A stretch of DNA of 16,576 bases from contig JAYUOW010000090.1 of the NCBI GenBank assembly GCA_043760555.1, positions 1 to 16,576 of the forward strand, given 5' to 3'. This document shows positions 15,259 through 16,576 of the stretch, one piece after another. Below the pieces are notes generated by a model, which did not search any database, was not told where the DNA came from, and saw only the letters and a program-made list of their open reading frames with translations. The position numbers were made by a program, and so were the translations under genes. This DNA is from JANMDR01 sp043760555. Lineage in GTDB: Bacteria; Pseudomonadota; Gammaproteobacteria; Burkholderiales; Usitatibacteraceae. Each line of letters opens with the position of its first letter. Position 1 is the stretch's first letter.

Positions 15259-15261
15259 ATC

Positions 15262-16576
15262 ATGAAAAAAATAACTTCTAGCAATGTTTGTGAAAGCCCT
15301 AAATACGGGCATCTCCAGCCTACTCTTGGCGCACCTTACATCGCCACTAAACGCCGTTTTTTGCAAAGTATTTCAAGCATCGGCGCCATTAGTGCGATGG
15401 GTTCGCTGCAAAGTTTAAACATTTCAAGCGCGCTTGCGCAGGCTGCCGGTGCTGATGATTATAAAGCGCTGGTTTGTGTGTTTTTATACGGCGGTAATGA
15501 CGCTAATAATTTAATTGTGCCAACTGATGCCGCGCCCTACGCGATCTACTCCGCAGCCCGCGCGGGCATGGCGCCAACTGGCATTGCCTTATCGACGGCT
15601 GAATTGCTGCCATTAGCGCCTAAAAGCACCAGTGCCAAATACGGTCTGCATCCCGCGATGACCTTGCTCAAGCCAATTTGGGACGCCGGAAAAATGGCGG
15701 TAATGACTAACGTTGGCAACTTAGTTGAGCCGCTAACCAAAGCTGATTACACCAACGTTAAAAAAGCCAAGCCGGAACAACTATTCTCGCATTCTGATCA
15801 AACCTTGCAATGGCATTCTGCAATATCAAACGATTATTCGCGCACCGGCTGGGGTGGGCGTGTGGCCGATGTGCTCAATAAAACCAACACGTCAATCACC
15901 ATGCCGATGATTACCTCAATTTCCGGCACGGTGCTGTACACGGCGGGCAATCGTCCGGAAGTCATCGCGATTCCATCGACGGGCACATTCGGTTTGGGCG
16001 GCTTTAATACAACGCCGGCATCGGTGGCACGCTTAAACGCGGTGAAAGCGCTCATGAATTTAAACAGCGCTAACGATTTTGTGCGCGAAGCTGATGATAT
16101 ATTTGCGCAAGCCTTTGATTCTTCTACTGTCTTAAACCCGATTATTAGCGGCACCAACACCACCATTACGCCGTTGTTCGTTAACGCCAGAACAGGCATT
16201 GGTAATCAACTATTGCAAGTCGCTAAGTTAATCGAAGCGCGCGCGGCTATTGGCCTAAAGCGCCAAATTTATTTCGTGTCCCTTGGCGGTTTTGATACGC
16301 ACACCAACGAAATCGTTGCCCACAATAACTTGTACGGTCAGTTAAACACGGCTCTCAGTGCGTTTTACAACGCCACCGTGCAAATGGGCGTGGCCGATAA
16401 AGTCACCACGTTCACCATGTCGGATTTTGGCCGTACTTTAAAGCAAGCCTCCGGCAGCGGCTCGGATCACGGTTGGGGAAATCATCAAATTGTGATTGGT
16501 GGCGCAGTAAAAGGCGGCGATTTTTATGGCACCTTCCCCAATCAAACTTTGGCAGGTCCAGATGATGTTTCAACCA
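15262..16576 (+). CDS. Tat-exported DUF1501 protein, 3' end missing
   Basis: Partner of the preceding DUF1800 protein; 438 codons are visible before the right edge. TKRRFLQ (Arg31-Arg32) followed by a hydrophobic stretch and SALAQA (about 56-61) is a twin-arginine signal, so the protein folds in the cytoplasm before export. The DUF1501 body shows VFLYGGNDANNLIVP (73-87), GGFDTHT, SDFGRTL and GSDHGWGNH. The family is related to the alkaline phosphatase/sulfatase group, so a metal-dependent hydrolase is plausible but unproven. GGAG nine bases before the ATG lies within the end of the DUF1800 gene, which supports coupled expression. The 30-residue region before the Arg pair is long, and about ten of its residues come from a degenerate hairpin repeat. 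Confidence 0.92.
   Translation, partial: MKKITSSNVCESPKYGHLQPTLGAPYIATKRRFLQSISSIGAISAMGSLQSLNISSALAQAAGADDYKALVCVFLYGGNDANNLIVPTDAAPYAIYSAARAGMAPTGIALSTAELLPLAPKSTSAKYGLHPAMTLLKPIWDAGKMAVMTNVGNLVEPLTKADYTNVKKAKPEQLFSHSDQTLQWHSAISNDYSRTGWGGRVADVLNKTNTSITMPMITSISGTVLYTAGNRPEVIAIPSTGTFGLGGFNTTPASVARLNAVKALMNLNSANDFVREADDIFAQAFDSSTVLNPIISGTNTTITPLFVNARTGIGNQLLQVAKLIEARAAIGLKRQIYFVSLGGFDTHTNEIVAHNNLYGQLNTALSAFYNATVQMGVADKVTTFTMSDFGRTLKQASGSGSDHGWGNHQIVIGGAVKGGDFYGTFPNQTLAGPDDVST
15291..15320 (+). repeat. Hairpin repeat, copy 4 (degenerate), inside the DUF1501 gene
   Basis: TGAAAGCCC-TAAATAC-GGGCATCTCCAGCC matches the element elsewhere: the right arm matches GGGCATCTTCAGGC of copy 1 except at two positions, and the loop matches the other copies. 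The left arm has lost two bases, so it pairs poorly. It encodes residues in the n-region of the Tat signal (ESPKYGHLQP). Confidence 0.45.

Noticed and set aside
2838..15320. CRISPR array from the recurring repeat
   Set aside because: Copies are scattered over 12 kb with irregular spacing and are self-complementary. No regular spacers and no cas genes were seen.

Overview
The window looks like the chromosome of a Gram-negative proteobacterium with moderate GC, most likely a betaproteobacterium. The support is a class A RNase P RNA, a plsY-folB divergent pair, a UbiB protein (ubiquinone user), a Can-type beta carbonic anhydrase and a DUF5648/DUF1800 + DUF1501 export pair of the sort common in Burkholderiales-like genomes. 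The genus cannot be named from the sequence alone. No phage, plasmid, transposase, tRNA, rRNA or CRISPR signal was seen. The content is mostly housekeeping and metabolic genes.

Layout. 1-1544 (-): a sensor histidine kinase (GAF-PAS-HisKA-HATPase) cut by the left edge. 1712-2064 (+): rnpB, followed almost at once by an AlkB-type demethylase gene (2088-2708). 2709-2877: a double-hairpin palindromic repeat and a short hairpin repeat between convergent genes. 2878-5460 (-): plsY, then a TPR/aspartyl-asparaginyl hydroxylase overlapping it by an ATGA junction, then, across a hairpin, carbonic anhydrase. 5508-6738 (+): folB and a short-chain dehydrogenase. 6861-8742 (-): a small membrane-anchored protein and a sodium:solute-type symporter. 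8831-10399 (-): ubiB with a clear terminator. 10515-11516 (+): an ArsS-type radical SAM gene, convergent with a Yip1-like membrane protein (11523-12782, -). 13051 to the right edge (+): a secreted DUF5648-DUF1800 protein and its Tat-exported DUF1501 partner, the latter truncated.

The most unusual signal is a dispersed hairpin repeat with core CCTGAAGACGCCC. It occurs in four paired forms and one half-site. Its loop sequence is partly conserved as well as its stem, and copies lie between genes, across a stop codon and inside two coding regions. It may be a terminator-type repeat or a DNA-uptake-like sequence. RnpB also shows a compensated base-pair change in helix P4 of the catalytic core. The genes do not form one pathway. 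Small groups are coherent: plsY with the hydroxylase (possible membrane link), and DUF1800 with DUF1501 (exported pair). The symporter has an odd lysine at the predicted Na2 site, and arsS has no arsM nearby.
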